30,943 bases of DNA, from positions 1 through 30,943 of the forward strand of contig CALAYC010000183.1 of NCBI GenBank assembly GCA_937894935.1. Direction: 5' to 3'. Origin of the DNA: an uncultured Verrucomicrobiota bacterium (GTDB lineage Bacteria; Verrucomicrobiota; Verrucomicrobiia; Limisphaerales; JADLHS01). The notes under the pieces were generated by a model that was not told where the DNA came from, made no database searches, and was given only the letters and a program-made list of their open reading frames with translations. The translations under genes were made by a program, and so were the position numbers. Position 1 is the first letter of the stretch, and the number at the start of each line of letters is the position of its first letter. Positions 1 to 8,675 of the stretch are shown here, piece after piece.

Positions 1-417
1 CCGCTGATGTTGTTCGGTTCGGCAGGACTGGCGTTGATCTACATCGTCATGGGCTTCTGTTATAGCAAAGGCGTGCAAGGTCTGCCGATGCTGCTGTTGG
101 TGTTGGCAGCAATCGGTTGTTACGCCATGTCGCTGGCGCCGGTGACGTGGGTGGTGATTTCAGAAATCTTTCCGAATCGAATTCGCGGCGCAGCGGTGGC
201 GGTGGCGGTGTCAGCGTTGTGGATTGCGTGTTTCATTCTCACTTACACATTCCCGATTCTGAACTCCAGGCTCGGTCCGTCAGGAACGTTCTGGCTTTAT
301 GGCGCGATCTGCGTCGCTGGATTCATTTACATCTTTTTCAAGTTGCCGGAAACCAAAGGTAAGTCACTCGAACAATTGGAACGGGAACTTGTGGACCAGA
401 AGGAATCAGGAAAATGA
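1..417 (+). CDS. MFS sugar porter family transporter, C-terminal part (5' end outside window)
   Basis: This is the last third of an inner-membrane sugar transporter of the major facilitator superfamily, sugar porter family. The open frame runs to the first base, so the start lies upstream. Four hydrophobic segments are visible, matching TM9-TM12 of a 12-TM porter. The loop after the second segment carries the sugar-porter pattern SEIFPNRIRG, and the tail carries PETKGKSLEQLE, the family's C-terminal signature (PETKG). The stop codon overlaps the next start (ATGA, 414-417), so it is translationally coupled to the DUF5107 gene. Family assignment is secure. The sugar carried is unknown, although the downstream epimerase and alpha-galactosidase make a hexose such as galactose plausible. 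Confidence 0.93.
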   Translation, partial: PLMLFGSAGLALIYIVMGFCYSKGVQGLPMLLLVLAAIGCYAMSLAPVTWVVISEIFPNRIRGAAVAVAVSALWIACFILTYTFPILNSRLGPSGTFWLYGAICVAGFIYIFFKLPETKGKSLEQLERELVDQKESGK

Positions 418-3400
418 AGTCGCAACCGTTTTCAAAATCGCCCGGCGCCGTGTCAGTGCGCGTCGAGGATTTAGTGATCCCCACCTACCTGCCCGCGCCG
501 CCGGACAAGAATCCGATGTTCCTGGAGAAACGCGTTTATCAGGGCAGCAACGGCAAGGTGTATCCGCTACCGTTCACGGATCGCATCGCGGAAAAACCGG
601 TGGACCGCAAATGGAAGGCGATCTGGATCGAGAACGAATTTATCCGCGCGATGGTGCTGCCCGAAATTGGCGGTCGCATCCATGTCTTGCAGGATAAGAC
701 GAACGGTTACGACGTGCTTTACAACCAACCGGTAATTAAACCGGCACTCGTGGGTTTAGCAGGACCGTGGATTTCCGGCGGCATCGAGTTCAATTGGCCC
801 CAACATCATCGGCCCGCAACGTTCCTGCCGGTGGATTACGAAATTGAGAAACACGCGGATGGTTCGGTCACGGTCTGGTGCAGCGATCACGATCCGCTCT
901 GTCGCATGAAAGGAATGCACGGCGTTTGCCTGCATCCGGGTAGCGCCTATCTCGAACTCAAAGTGCGCGCGTACAATCGCACCCCTTTCGTACAGACCTT
1001 CCTCTGGTGGGCCAACGTCGCCACGCGCGTGCATGAAGCGTATCAAAGTTTTTTCCCGCCGGACGTTTATTATGTCGCCGACCACGCGCGACGTTCCATG
1101 AGCGAATATCCGTTGGCTCAAGGTCACTATTACGGCGTCAACTATGGCGAACGCGGTCGCAAAGGCGTTCCGGCCAACGAAGTGCCAGCGCAATTTGTTC
1201 CACCACATTGCGCGCCTGACGCTCACCGCTCCGATCTCAACTATCAACCCAACGACCTTTCGTTCTATGCCAACATTCCCGTGCCCACGTCCTACATGTG
1301 CATGGGCAGCAAGGAAGACTTTTTCGGCGGATACGATTTCAAGGCGCAAGCAGGCATCGTTCACGTTGCCAACCACCACATTGCTCCCGGCAAAAAACAA
1401 TGGACCTGGGGCAATCATGAATTCGGTTACGCATGGGATCGCAATCTGACTGAGCCCGACGCCAACGGTGAATACGGCCCGTACATCGAAATCATGGCCG
1501 GGGTCTATACCGACAACCAACCTGATTTCAGTTTTCTCCAGCCCGGCGAAACGAAAACGTGGAGTCAGTATTGGTATCCGATTCGACAAATCGGCCCAGC
1601 GCAACACGCGAACCTGAATGCCGCTGTTTCGCTCTCCCGTCAGGCTAAGAAAGTGCGACTCGGTGTTTCCGTCACGCGCCAGTTTTCCGGAGCAAGAATT
1701 CAACTTTTTGCCAGCGGGAAGGAACTTCTGTCGAACAAACGTGATCTCGCCCCGGGCGTCCCATTCGTCGCAGAAGTCCTGTTGCGAAAAAGCGTTCGAG
1801 AAACCGATTTACTCCTGCGCGTCAGCGATTCCGACGGCGACGAAATCATTTCCTATCAACCTAAACCTCGCGTTATCGGTAAAGTCCCTCCACCGGCAAC
1901 CGAACCGCCTGCGCCTGCAGACATTGCGAGCACAGACGAACTTTACGTCACCGGTCTGCATCTCGATCAATACCGGCATGCGACGCGTTGCGCGACGTTG
2001 TATTGGCTGGAAGCATTGAAGCGCGATCCGTTGGATTCACGTTGCAACAACGCAATGGGGCTCTGGCATCTCAAGCGTGGCGAGTTCGCCACAGCGGAGA
2101 AGTTTTTCCGTAAATCCATCGAACGCCTGACGCGGCGGAACAGCAATCCATACGACGGCGAACCGCTCTACAATCTCGGCCTCTGCCTGCGCCATCTTGG
2201 TCGCGATGACGAAGCCTATGACGCGCTTTATAAAGCCACGTGGAATCAGGCGTGGGCGGGCGCAGCTTTTCACGCGCTTGCGGAAATTGATGCGAGTCGT
2301 GGTGATTGGCCCAAAGCCCGCGAACATTGTGAGCGCTCGGCCTGGAGCGGCGGCGAAAATAATCGCGTCGAGAATCTGTGGGCTATCGCCATAAAACACA
2401 CCGTTGGAGAGCAGGCATCCGAAGCGATGCTCAAATCAAATCGCGCTCGAGACCCGCTCGATTGGTGGACGCGGCATCTGCTCGGCGAACCGTTGAACTG
2501 TGATTTACAAACGCGATTGGACATCGCCCACGACTACGCCCGTGCTGGACTGTTTAAAGAAGCGATTGAACTACTGGAAGCTGGAGCGCAACCGGGGTCG
2601 AAGACCCAGCCGCAGCAACCTGCAAAGTTCGGCACAAACGACCTCGCTGCGGCTGAGGCTTCGCACACAGGCGCGCTTCTTGATCAAAACTGGGGCGCAC
2701 TACCACTCGTATTTTACACGCTTGGTTGGCTGGAACAAAAACGCGGAAATTTCAGCGTCGCATTGAAACATTTCCGCAAAGCGGCAATTCAATCGCCGGA
2801 TTATTGTTTCCCGGCGCGGCTCGAGGAAATCGCCATTCTCGAAGCGGCGATGCGCGCCAATCCTCGCGATGCCCGCGCGCCATATTATTTAGGCAACCTG
2901 CTCTACGACCGTCGGCGTCACGACGAAGCTATTCGATTGTGGGAACGCAGCGCGCAACTTGATCCGAAATTTTCCGTCGTCTGGCGAAATCTCGGCATCG
3001 GTTATTTCAACATCCGCAAACAGCCCGCCAAAGCTCGTGCCGCGTACGACCGTGCATTCAAAGCGAATCCGGCTGACGCGCGTCTGCTCTACGAACGCGA
3101 CCAACTTTGGAAACGGTTAGGCGAATCACCGACGCATCGTTTGCGCGAGTTACAACAACGACTCGACCTCGTACAGCAACGCGATGATTTGAGCGTGGAA
3201 CTTTGTGCGCTCTACAATCAAACCGGCCAACCGGAGAAAGCGTTGACATTGGTCAGCACGCGTCATTTCCAACCGTGGGAAGGCGGCGAAGGCGGCCCGC
3301 TGGGTCAATGGGTTCGCTCGCATCTGGCCATAGGTCGCGCCTGTCTGGAATCGGCGCGCCTTAACCCCTCACCCGGCCTATCGGCCACCTCCCCATCCAA

Positions 3401-3953
3401 TGGGGTGAGGGGGCGTCCGATCAGTCTGGCCCTATTTCACTTCCAAGCCGCGCTGACCGCTCCGAAAAATCTCGGCGAAGCCAAGCACCTGCTCGCCAAT
3501 CAGAGCGACATCCATTACTGGCTCGGTTGCGCTTATGCGGCAACAGGCGACTCCGCTGCTGCTCGGCGTCATTGGCGTGCTGCCGCCACGTTCAAAGGCG
3601 ACTTTCAGCAAATGAGCGTCCGCGCGTTCAGCGAGATGACGTATTACTCCGCAAAATCCTGGGAAAAACTCGGCCAACGCAAAAAAGCGCAAAAGCTGTT
3701 TCGCGAACTGCTCGCCTACGCGCAACAACTTCAAAAATCCCGTGCGAAGATTGATTACTTCGCCACCTCACTACCGACGATGTTGTTGTTCGATGATGAT
3801 TTGCAATTTCGTCAGGAAACGACGGCGTTGTTTCTTCAGGCGCAAGCGCACCTTGGCTTTGGCAACAAATCAAAAGCGCGAACGCTGCTTCGAACCGTCC
3901 TGCGTCGCGATCCTAATCACGCGTTGGCAGCAGATTTTCTCGCGGCATCATGA
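414..3953 (+). CDS. DUF5107 domain protein with C-terminal TPR repeats
   Basis: This 1179-residue protein has no evident signal peptide, so it is probably cytoplasmic. Residues about 15-400 match my recollection of DUF5107. They include VLPEIGGRIHVLQD, which resembles the start of aldose-1-epimerase folds, then GGIEFNWPQHHRP and an aromatic-rich stretch with many His and Trp. From about residue 520 to the end there are many TPR helix pairs, for example NAMGLWHLKRGEFATAEKFF and NLGIGYFNIRKQPAKARAAY. The start is supported by AGGAA at 401-405, eight bases before the ATG, and by the ATGA overlap with the porter gene. The end overlaps the epimerase start in the same way. The biochemical activity of DUF5107 is not known to me; a carbohydrate-binding or mutarotase-like role is inferred from the motif and context. 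Two palindromic repeat elements lie inside the TPR region and are listed separately. Confidence 0.88.
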   Translation: MKSQPFSKSPGAVSVRVEDLVIPTYLPAPPDKNPMFLEKRVYQGSNGKVYPLPFTDRIAEKPVDRKWKAIWIENEFIRAMVLPEIGGRIHVLQDKTNGYDVLYNQPVIKPALVGLAGPWISGGIEFNWPQHHRPATFLPVDYEIEKHADGSVTVWCSDHDPLCRMKGMHGVCLHPGSAYLELKVRAYNRTPFVQTFLWWANVATRVHEAYQSFFPPDVYYVADHARRSMSEYPLAQGHYYGVNYGERGRKGVPANEVPAQFVPPHCAPDAHRSDLNYQPNDLSFYANIPVPTSYMCMGSKEDFFGGYDFKAQAGIVHVANHHIAPGKKQWTWGNHEFGYAWDRNLTEPDANGEYGPYIEIMAGVYTDNQPDFSFLQPGETKTWSQYWYPIRQIGPAQHANLNAAVSLSRQAKKVRLGVSVTRQFSGARIQLFASGKELLSNKRDLAPGVPFVAEVLLRKSVRETDLLLRVSDSDGDEIISYQPKPRVIGKVPPPATEPPAPADIASTDELYVTGLHLDQYRHATRCATLYWLEALKRDPLDSRCNNAMGLWHLKRGEFATAEKFFRKSIERLTRRNSNPYDGEPLYNLGLCLRHLGRDDEAYDALYKATWNQAWAGAAFHALAEIDASRGDWPKAREHCERSAWSGGENNRVENLWAIAIKHTVGEQASEAMLKSNRARDPLDWWTRHLLGEPLNCDLQTRLDIAHDYARAGLFKEAIELLEAGAQPGSKTQPQQPAKFGTNDLAAAEASHTGALLDQNWGALPLVFYTLGWLEQKRGNFSVALKHFRKAAIQSPDYCFPARLEEIAILEAAMRANPRDARAPYYLGNLLYDRRRHDEAIRLWERSAQLDPKFSVVWRNLGIGYFNIRKQPAKARAAYDRAFKANPADARLLYERDQLWKRLGESPTHRLRELQQRLDLVQQRDDLSVELCALYNQTGQPEKALTLVSTRHFQPWEGGEGGPLGQWVRSHLAIGRACLESARLNPSPGLSATSPSNGVRGRPISLALFHFQAALTAPKNLGEAKHLLANQSDIHYWLGCAYAATGDSAAARRHWRAAATFKGDFQQMSVRAFSEMTYYSAKSWEKLGQRKKAQKLFRELLAYAQQLQKSRAKIDYFATSLPTMLLFDDDLQFRQETTALFLQAQAHLGFGNKSKARTLLRTVLRRDPNHALAADFLAAS
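2595..2663. repeat. Imperfect palindromic element inside the DUF5107-TPR gene
   Basis: Arms at 2599-2615 and 2647-2663 are inverted repeats matching at 15 of 17 bases, around the core CAGCCGCAG/CTGCGGCTG. A smaller hairpin, GGGTC-GAA-GACCC, sits at 2595-2607. The encoded segment is Gln/Pro/Ala rich and falls between two TPR helices, so it looks like a dispersed palindromic repeat tolerated in frame. I cannot confirm other genomic copies from this window. Confidence 0.6.
3365..3412. repeat. Perfect-arm palindromic element (REP-like) inside the DUF5107-TPR gene
   Basis: The arms CCCCTCACCC (3365-3374) and GGGTGAGGGG (3403-3412) are exact reverse complements. Between them are two more small hairpins, GGCC-TATC-GGCC (3375-3386) and CCCCAT-CCA-ATGGGG (3391-3405), so the strand can fold as a branched structure. 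The span is 48 bases, exactly 16 codons, and it encodes a Pro/Ser/Gly-rich loop between two TPR helices. It resembles dispersed intergenic repeats known from many bacterial genomes but here lies within a coding sequence. Confidence 0.7.
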
Positions 3954-4846
3954 ACGCGCTCGGCAACAGTTACGAAGTGCGATCCGAACAGGAGTTCGCC
4001 ACTTATGTGATGACGAACGCCGAAGTCGAACTCGCGGTCGTGCCTGAACTCGGAGCGCGCATTGTTTCCCTGCAAGACCTGCGCACTGGGCGTCAATGGC
4101 TCTGGCATCCGACGACCGGATTGAAATTGTTTCGCAATCAATCAGGCGATCGATTTGAAACCGGTCCGCTCGCTGGCGTGGATGAATGTTTTCCCACTAT
4201 CGCTCCGTGCGAATATCGCGGTCGCGCTCTGCCTGACCACGGCGAACTTTGGTCCGCCGCCTGGTCAGTGGATCGCGCCGCGTGGCAAACCGGACTGCTG
4301 CGAACCACCGCGACACCGGCAATTTCGCCTTTCCATTTCTGTCGCACGATTGAATTAGCAGGCAATGAAGTACGGCTGCGCTATCAACTGACGAACCGAA
4401 GCGCGACCGCAGAAAAATTTCTTTGGGCATTCCATCCGTTGCTGAAATTGCACCCGGGCGATTGGCTCGAACTTCCGTCATCAACTCGCGCTTTGTTCAA
4501 CGGCGCGACGTGGTTGGACGATATTTCCTCCGCACCTATCGCTGGAAAATGCGCCAAGATTTTTGCTGCGCCGGTGGCAGAAGGTTTTGCGGCCATCGAT
4601 AATCCGGTTACGGGCGACCGACTGGAATTTGAGTGGTCGCCGTCGGAGAACAATGTTCTCGGCATCTGGGTAACGCGCGGCGGCTGGCACGGACACGAAC
4701 ATTTTTCGGTCGAACCGAGCAATGGCGATGCGGATCGTTTGACTGATGCGGTGGCACGCGGTCGCTGCGGCACGATTTCCGGCGGACAAACAATTCAGTG
4801 GCGCATTTGTTTGCGCGTTGGCGCAGCGACGAATGGAGAGAATTAA
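3950..4846 (+). CDS. Aldose-1-epimerase family protein
   Basis: This 298-residue protein has no signal peptide and is likely a cytoplasmic sugar mutarotase, interconverting alpha and beta anomers of an aldose such as galactose. The N-terminal pattern VVPELGARIVSLQDLRTG is typical of the fold. His97 in LPDHGELW and His162 in AFHPLLKL sit where the family's two active-site histidines usually lie. The start overlaps the DUF5107 stop by four bases (ATGA), which fixes the start and indicates translational coupling. The length is close to that of ordinary mutarotases. Its neighbours, a sugar porter and an alpha-galactosidase, fit a role in processing released galactose. It could equally be a mutarotase for another sugar or a hexose-6-phosphate epimerase relative. 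Confidence 0.85.
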   Translation: MNALGNSYEVRSEQEFATYVMTNAEVELAVVPELGARIVSLQDLRTGRQWLWHPTTGLKLFRNQSGDRFETGPLAGVDECFPTIAPCEYRGRALPDHGELWSAAWSVDRAAWQTGLLRTTATPAISPFHFCRTIELAGNEVRLRYQLTNRSATAEKFLWAFHPLLKLHPGDWLELPSSTRALFNGATWLDDISSAPIAGKCAKIFAAPVAEGFAAIDNPVTGDRLEFEWSPSENNVLGIWVTRGGWHGHEHFSVEPSNGDADRLTDAVARGRCGTISGGQTIQWRICLRVGAATNGEN

Positions 4847-4890
4847 AACTCTCTGCCGGTTTTTATTTGAGAACATTTTTCAGACTTAAG

Positions 4891-7509
4891 ATGCAACGCA
4901 TGAATTTCCGAACGACCGTCGCACGAACGAAACTGCCGCTAAGTTCGCGATGGTTTCTGCGGCTTCTCGCCAGCAGTCTGGTTCTCGCTTCGATTTCCAC
5001 CTTTGCCGCGGTTGTTCCCGTGTCGTCGCTCGATTTAAAACCGATGACCTGCGGATGGAGTGAACCGAAAATCAATCAGGCTATTGGCGGCGGACCGTTG
5101 CTCATCGCAGGCAAACAGTTTCAGAACGGCGTTGGCACTCATGCCAACAGCAAGTTACGCGTGAATCTTTTCGGGAAAGCGAAGCGCTTTTCGGCACAGG
5201 TCGGCGTGAACGACAGCGCCAGCACTCAAGGCAGCGTGGAGTTCATTGTCAGCGGCGATAACAAGGAACTCTGGCGCAGCGGCGTGATGAAAGTTGGTCA
5301 ACCGGCAAAGTCGGTCGATGTGAACCTGGCAGGCGTGAAGATTCTGACGCTGCGAGTCACCGACGGAGGCGATGGTGAAGGCAACGATCACGCTGACTGG
5401 ATTGATGCGCAGATTGAAATGGCGGACGACAGCCGACCGGTTTCGATTTCGGCTTACGAAACATTCGCACTGCAAACGAAGTCCTTCAGCCTGGATTTCC
5501 AAGTCGGCGATGATGGCCGTTTGTATCAACGCGCTATCGGCGGCAACTCATCGGCGAAGCTGTCCCGGAACGAGGAAGCGTTTCCACAATGGGGCGACGG
5601 TTACGTGTGGGAGCCGGCGTTGCAGGTTGTGCACGCGGACGGCAACACTTCGACAACGCTGCACTACGAGGACTTAACGCGCACCACCGATAGTGACGGT
5701 CGCGAACAGATTCGCATCACGCTTCGTGACCCGGCGTATCCGTTCGAAGTCGCGTTGTGTTTTCGCGCGCATCACGATCTGGACGTCATTGAGCAGTGGA
5801 CGGAAATTCAGCATCGCGAACGCGGTATCGTGAAATTGGAGCAAATGGCGTCCAGCGCACTGCTATTTTCAGTGACAAATGTGAAGCTTCTGCATTTCTT
5901 CGGCGATTGGGCCAAAGAAATGCAACCTTACGTCGAATCACTTCAGCCCGGGACCAAAGTGCTGGATTCAAAAATCGGCGTGCGCGCGCATCAGTTTCGC
6001 AATCCGTCGTTCGTTCTATCGTTGGATGGACCACCGCAGGAGAACAGCGGTCGTGTGTTAGCAGGAACACTGGCGTGGTCAGGGAATTTCCGGTTTGCAT
6101 TTGATCACTTTGCGACTGGTTTGCGCGCGGTGTGCGGCGTGAATCCATTTGCCTCCACCTATCATCTCAAGGCAGGAGAAAAATTCATCACGCCCACAAT
6201 GATCTGGACGTGGAGCGAGTGCGGACTGGGCGATATGAGTCGTAAATTGCATCGCTGGGCGCGAACGTTTGCTTTGCGCGATGGCAATCAACCGCGCAGC
6301 GTTTTGTTGAACAATTGGGAAGCCACCGCGTTTGACTTCGACTTTGATCGCATCGTAAGCCTTTACGATCCCGCCAAAGAAATCGGCACAGAGTTGTTCC
6401 TGCTCGATGATGGTTGGTTCGGCAACAAATATCCGCGCGTGGATGACCGTGCCGGATTGGGCGATTGGCAGCCGAACTGGAAGCGCTTGCCTCACGGACT
6501 CGCGCCACTGGCCGCTGAAGCCAATAAACGCGGGTTGCAATTCGGCATCTGGATTGAACCCGAGATGATAAATCCCAAAAGCGAGTTATTCGAAACGCAT
6601 CCTGATTGGGTGATTCGTCAACCAAAGCGCGAACTGGAATTGCAGCGCAATCAACTCGTACTCGATCTCACCCGCCCCGAAGTGCAGGAGTTCGAGTGGA
6701 AAGTGATTCAGGACATTCTCGGCGTACCGGGTATTTCGTACGCGAAGTGGGACTGTAATCGCTATCTCACACAGGCCGGTTCGTCGTGGCTGAAGCCGGA
6801 TCGCCAATCACACCTGTGGATTGATTACACCCGCGCGCTGTATGAACTGATGGACAAAACAGCAAAAACATTTCCGCACATTGAACTGATGCTTTGTTCC
6901 GGCGGCGGCGGACGCGTGGATTACGGCGCGCTGAAATACTTTCACGAATTCTGGCCGAGCGACAATACCGATCCGACGGTGCGCCTGCCGATGCAATGGG
7001 ATTATTCATACTTTTTCCCGGCAATCAGCATGGCGAGTCACGTGACGCATTGGGGAAATCGCCCGATGCACTTTGCGTGCAGCGTGGCGATGAGCGCGCG
7101 TTATGGCATGGATCTGGATCTCGTGAAATTGTCGGCAGAAGACAAAGCGATTTGTGCCAGAGCGATTGCGGCTTACAAACGCATTCGTGAGGTCGTGCAT
7201 CTCGGCGATCTCTATCGTTTGGAGCAACCGCACAACGCCGACCGTGGTGCGCTGAACTACGTCTCTGAAGATCGAAGCAAAGCCGTGTTGTTTGTGTTTC
7301 AACTCCAGGACGGCGCAGCACAGCCGGTTCGCCCGCAAGGACTCGACGCGACGAAACGTTACATCGTTCGGGAAATCAATCCTGCGCCGGGCCGCGCAGC
7401 ATTACCGCAGGAAGGCAAATCGTTTGCAGGCGAAGAACTGATGCGCGATGGGATTATTCCGAATTGCGTTAAAGCGCTGGAAGCTTGTGTTATTGAACTC
7501 GCGCCGTGA
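4891..7509 (+). CDS. Secreted alpha-galactosidase, GH36, with N-terminal NPCBM domain
   Basis: This enzyme should hydrolyse terminal alpha-1,6-linked galactose from oligo- or polysaccharides outside the cytoplasm. Starting at 4891 (872 residues), it has a basic N-terminus, a hydrophobic core and a signal cleavage site near TFA-A at about residue 39. An NPCBM carbohydrate-binding module spans about residues 45-175 (GVGTHANSKLRVNL, then SVEFIVSGDN). The GH36 barrel follows, with FLLDDGWFG, IWIEPEMINP and CSGGGGRVDYG. The expected nucleophile is Asp621 in KWDCN and the acid/base is Asp691 in SDNTDP. The open frame extends back to 4798, inside the epimerase gene, but only a start at 4891 or 4900 gives a normal signal peptide. 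No clear ribosome binding site is seen. It is probably the last gene of the porter operon. Confidence 0.93.
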   Translation: MQRMNFRTTVARTKLPLSSRWFLRLLASSLVLASISTFAAVVPVSSLDLKPMTCGWSEPKINQAIGGGPLLIAGKQFQNGVGTHANSKLRVNLFGKAKRFSAQVGVNDSASTQGSVEFIVSGDNKELWRSGVMKVGQPAKSVDVNLAGVKILTLRVTDGGDGEGNDHADWIDAQIEMADDSRPVSISAYETFALQTKSFSLDFQVGDDGRLYQRAIGGNSSAKLSRNEEAFPQWGDGYVWEPALQVVHADGNTSTTLHYEDLTRTTDSDGREQIRITLRDPAYPFEVALCFRAHHDLDVIEQWTEIQHRERGIVKLEQMASSALLFSVTNVKLLHFFGDWAKEMQPYVESLQPGTKVLDSKIGVRAHQFRNPSFVLSLDGPPQENSGRVLAGTLAWSGNFRFAFDHFATGLRAVCGVNPFASTYHLKAGEKFITPTMIWTWSECGLGDMSRKLHRWARTFALRDGNQPRSVLLNNWEATAFDFDFDRIVSLYDPAKEIGTELFLLDDGWFGNKYPRVDDRAGLGDWQPNWKRLPHGLAPLAAEANKRGLQFGIWIEPEMINPKSELFETHPDWVIRQPKRELELQRNQLVLDLTRPEVQEFEWKVIQDILGVPGISYAKWDCNRYLTQAGSSWLKPDRQSHLWIDYTRALYELMDKTAKTFPHIELMLCSGGGGRVDYGALKYFHEFWPSDNTDPTVRLPMQWDYSYFFPAISMASHVTHWGNRPMHFACSVAMSARYGMDLDLVKLSAEDKAICARAIAAYKRIREVVHLGDLYRLEQPHNADRGALNYVSEDRSKAVLFVFQLQDGAAQPVRPQGLDATKRYIVREINPAPGRAALPQEGKSFAGEELMRDGIIPNCVKALEACVIELAP

Positions 7510-7726
7510 AAGAGGATGTGATTCGGTTGATTCAACGCGCGCCCTTTCAGTTTGATGGCAACAATCGAATGGTGAACTTGCCGCCTAAGAATCAACGCAT
7601 CACGTTGAATTCCAACCTGGGCATTGAATGACTCGTCGCTGGTCTGTGTTCGGCGAGGACGAAGCATCCATTTCTCTAGAAGCCGTTCCTCCCATGACTG
7701 ACGGCCTTCTTCCCTCTCACCCCTAA

Positions 7727-7762
7727 CTTTTGTGGGGTAGTCGTTTCCCGCCGGCTGATTAA
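7727..7762 (+). promoter_or_regulatory. Bipartite promoter-like element upstream of the pseudopilin gene
   Basis: CTTTTGTGGGGTAG (7727-7740) is followed after 16 bases by GATTAA (7757-7762). The same 14-mer with the same 16-base spacing to GATTAA occurs at 19025-19060 before a glycoside hydrolase gene. The geometry resembles a -35/-10 pair, with GATTAA as the -10 and GGGGTAG at or over the -35. ACCCC (7719-7723) and GGGGT (7734-7738) also form an inverted repeat, which could be an operator. Confidence 0.5.
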
Positions 7763-7778
7763 AGTTAATTTATCAGCC
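7753..7778. promoter_or_regulatory. AT-spaced inverted repeat just upstream of the pseudopilin start
   Basis: GGCTGAT (7753-7759) and ATCAGCC (7772-7778) are exact inverted repeats separated by 12 AT-rich bases. The right arm ends 17 bases before the GTG start at 7796. It overlaps the proposed -10 GATTAA, so it could be a repressor operator or a 5' UTR hairpin controlling translation. Confidence 0.45.
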
Positions 7779-7795
7779 ATAGAAATAATTGTGCC

Positions 7796-8638
7796 GTGAC
7801 AATCAACCATCATCTAACCAGGCCGCGAACAATCGCCGCAGGTCGAAAGCTGCGGCTCAATTCGCGCGCCTTCACTCTGATCGAATTACTCGTCGTCATC
7901 GCCATCATCGCCATTTTGGCGGCGATGTTGTTACCCGCTTTGGCGCGCGCGAAAGAAAAGGCCCGCCGCGCTTCGTGCCTGAGCAATTTGCGGCAAATCG
8001 GTATCGGCATGACCGTTTATGCAGGCGACAACAATGATTATGTCGTCGAAGCCCGTGCGGCTTCCGGCACCGCCAGTGCCACCGTCAAAGGCAAATACAA
8101 TCAACACGCCGTCAACACACCACAGGCGGACATGGCCAAGTCGGTAAATCTCGATCCCACCATTACCAATACGGCTTCCATCTGGGCCTGTCCGAGCCTT
8201 GGACAAGGCAGCGTTACTTACAACGCCACCACTACGCCGCCGCAGTGGAATGTCGGTTATCAATATTTTGGCGGCATTTACTGGTGGTACAACATTGCCA
8301 ATGGCAATGGGATTGAATCACGCAGCCCGACGAAATTGAGTCGATCGCGAGCCAGCCACGTTCTCGCGGCGGATCTGGTTTGCAAAGACAATACAACCTC
8401 CGGCAATCCGTGGGCTTCAGTCAGCGGCAACAACAAAGTCGCTCATCAACGCCCCAAAGCGCAGTATCCCGACGGTGCCAATCACCTGACCGTGGATGGC
8501 GCAGTGGCATGGATTAAATGGGAAAAGCTGTTGCAGATCACGACGTTCGATACCAGCTCGCGGCTGTTTTACCACTATCAGGACGACCTGGGATTAATCA
8601 ATCAAGCTGACCTGCCGTATCTTAAAATCCGCCCGTGA
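7796..8638 (+). CDS. Prepilin-type N-terminal methylation domain protein (pseudopilin, H-X9-DG type)
   Basis: This 280-residue type II secretion/type IV pilin-like protein should be cleaved by prepilin peptidase before Phe26 and displayed at the cell envelope. The signature is RA-FTLIELLVVIAIIA, with the conserved Glu at +5 (Glu30), followed by ARAKEKARRASCLSNLRQIG, the usual helix of the Verrucomicrobia/Planctomycetes pseudopilins. Near the C-terminus, NHLTVDGAVAWI matches the H-X-DG processing-associated element of these proteins. The start is GTG at 7796; no ATG precedes the signal in frame, and no Shine-Dalgarno sequence is seen. Such proteins are expanded in Verrucomicrobiota, often beside polysaccharide-degradation genes, but their exact function is unknown. 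Its upstream region shares a promoter-like element with the GH50-like gene at 19075. Confidence 0.9.
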   Translation: MTINHHLTRPRTIAAGRKLRLNSRAFTLIELLVVIAIIAILAAMLLPALARAKEKARRASCLSNLRQIGIGMTVYAGDNNDYVVEARAASGTASATVKGKYNQHAVNTPQADMAKSVNLDPTITNTASIWACPSLGQGSVTYNATTTPPQWNVGYQYFGGIYWWYNIANGNGIESRSPTKLSRSRASHVLAADLVCKDNTTSGNPWASVSGNNKVAHQRPKAQYPDGANHLTVDGAVAWIKWEKLLQITTFDTSSRLFYHYQDDLGLINQADLPYLKIRP

Positions 8639-8655
8639 TGGCTAAAGAAAGGTTT

Positions 8656-8675
8656 CCCACGTTTTTATAGGGTAG
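8656..8675 (+). promoter_or_regulatory. Variant of the GGGGTAG element upstream of the beta-strand-repeat gene
   Basis: The sequence at 8656-8675 (CCCACG, a run of T, then ATAGGGTAG) aligns with the elements at 7721-7740 and 19018-19038, sharing CCC at the left, the T tract and GGGTAG at the right. GATTAA at +16 is missing, so this copy is weaker or used differently. CCCACGT recurs at 8686-8692, 30 bases from its first occurrence. Confidence 0.3.

Noticed and set aside
756..1703. 315-codon open frame on the minus strand opposite the DUF5107 gene
   Set aside because: It lies wholly inside a well-supported gene, and its translation has no recognisable pattern.
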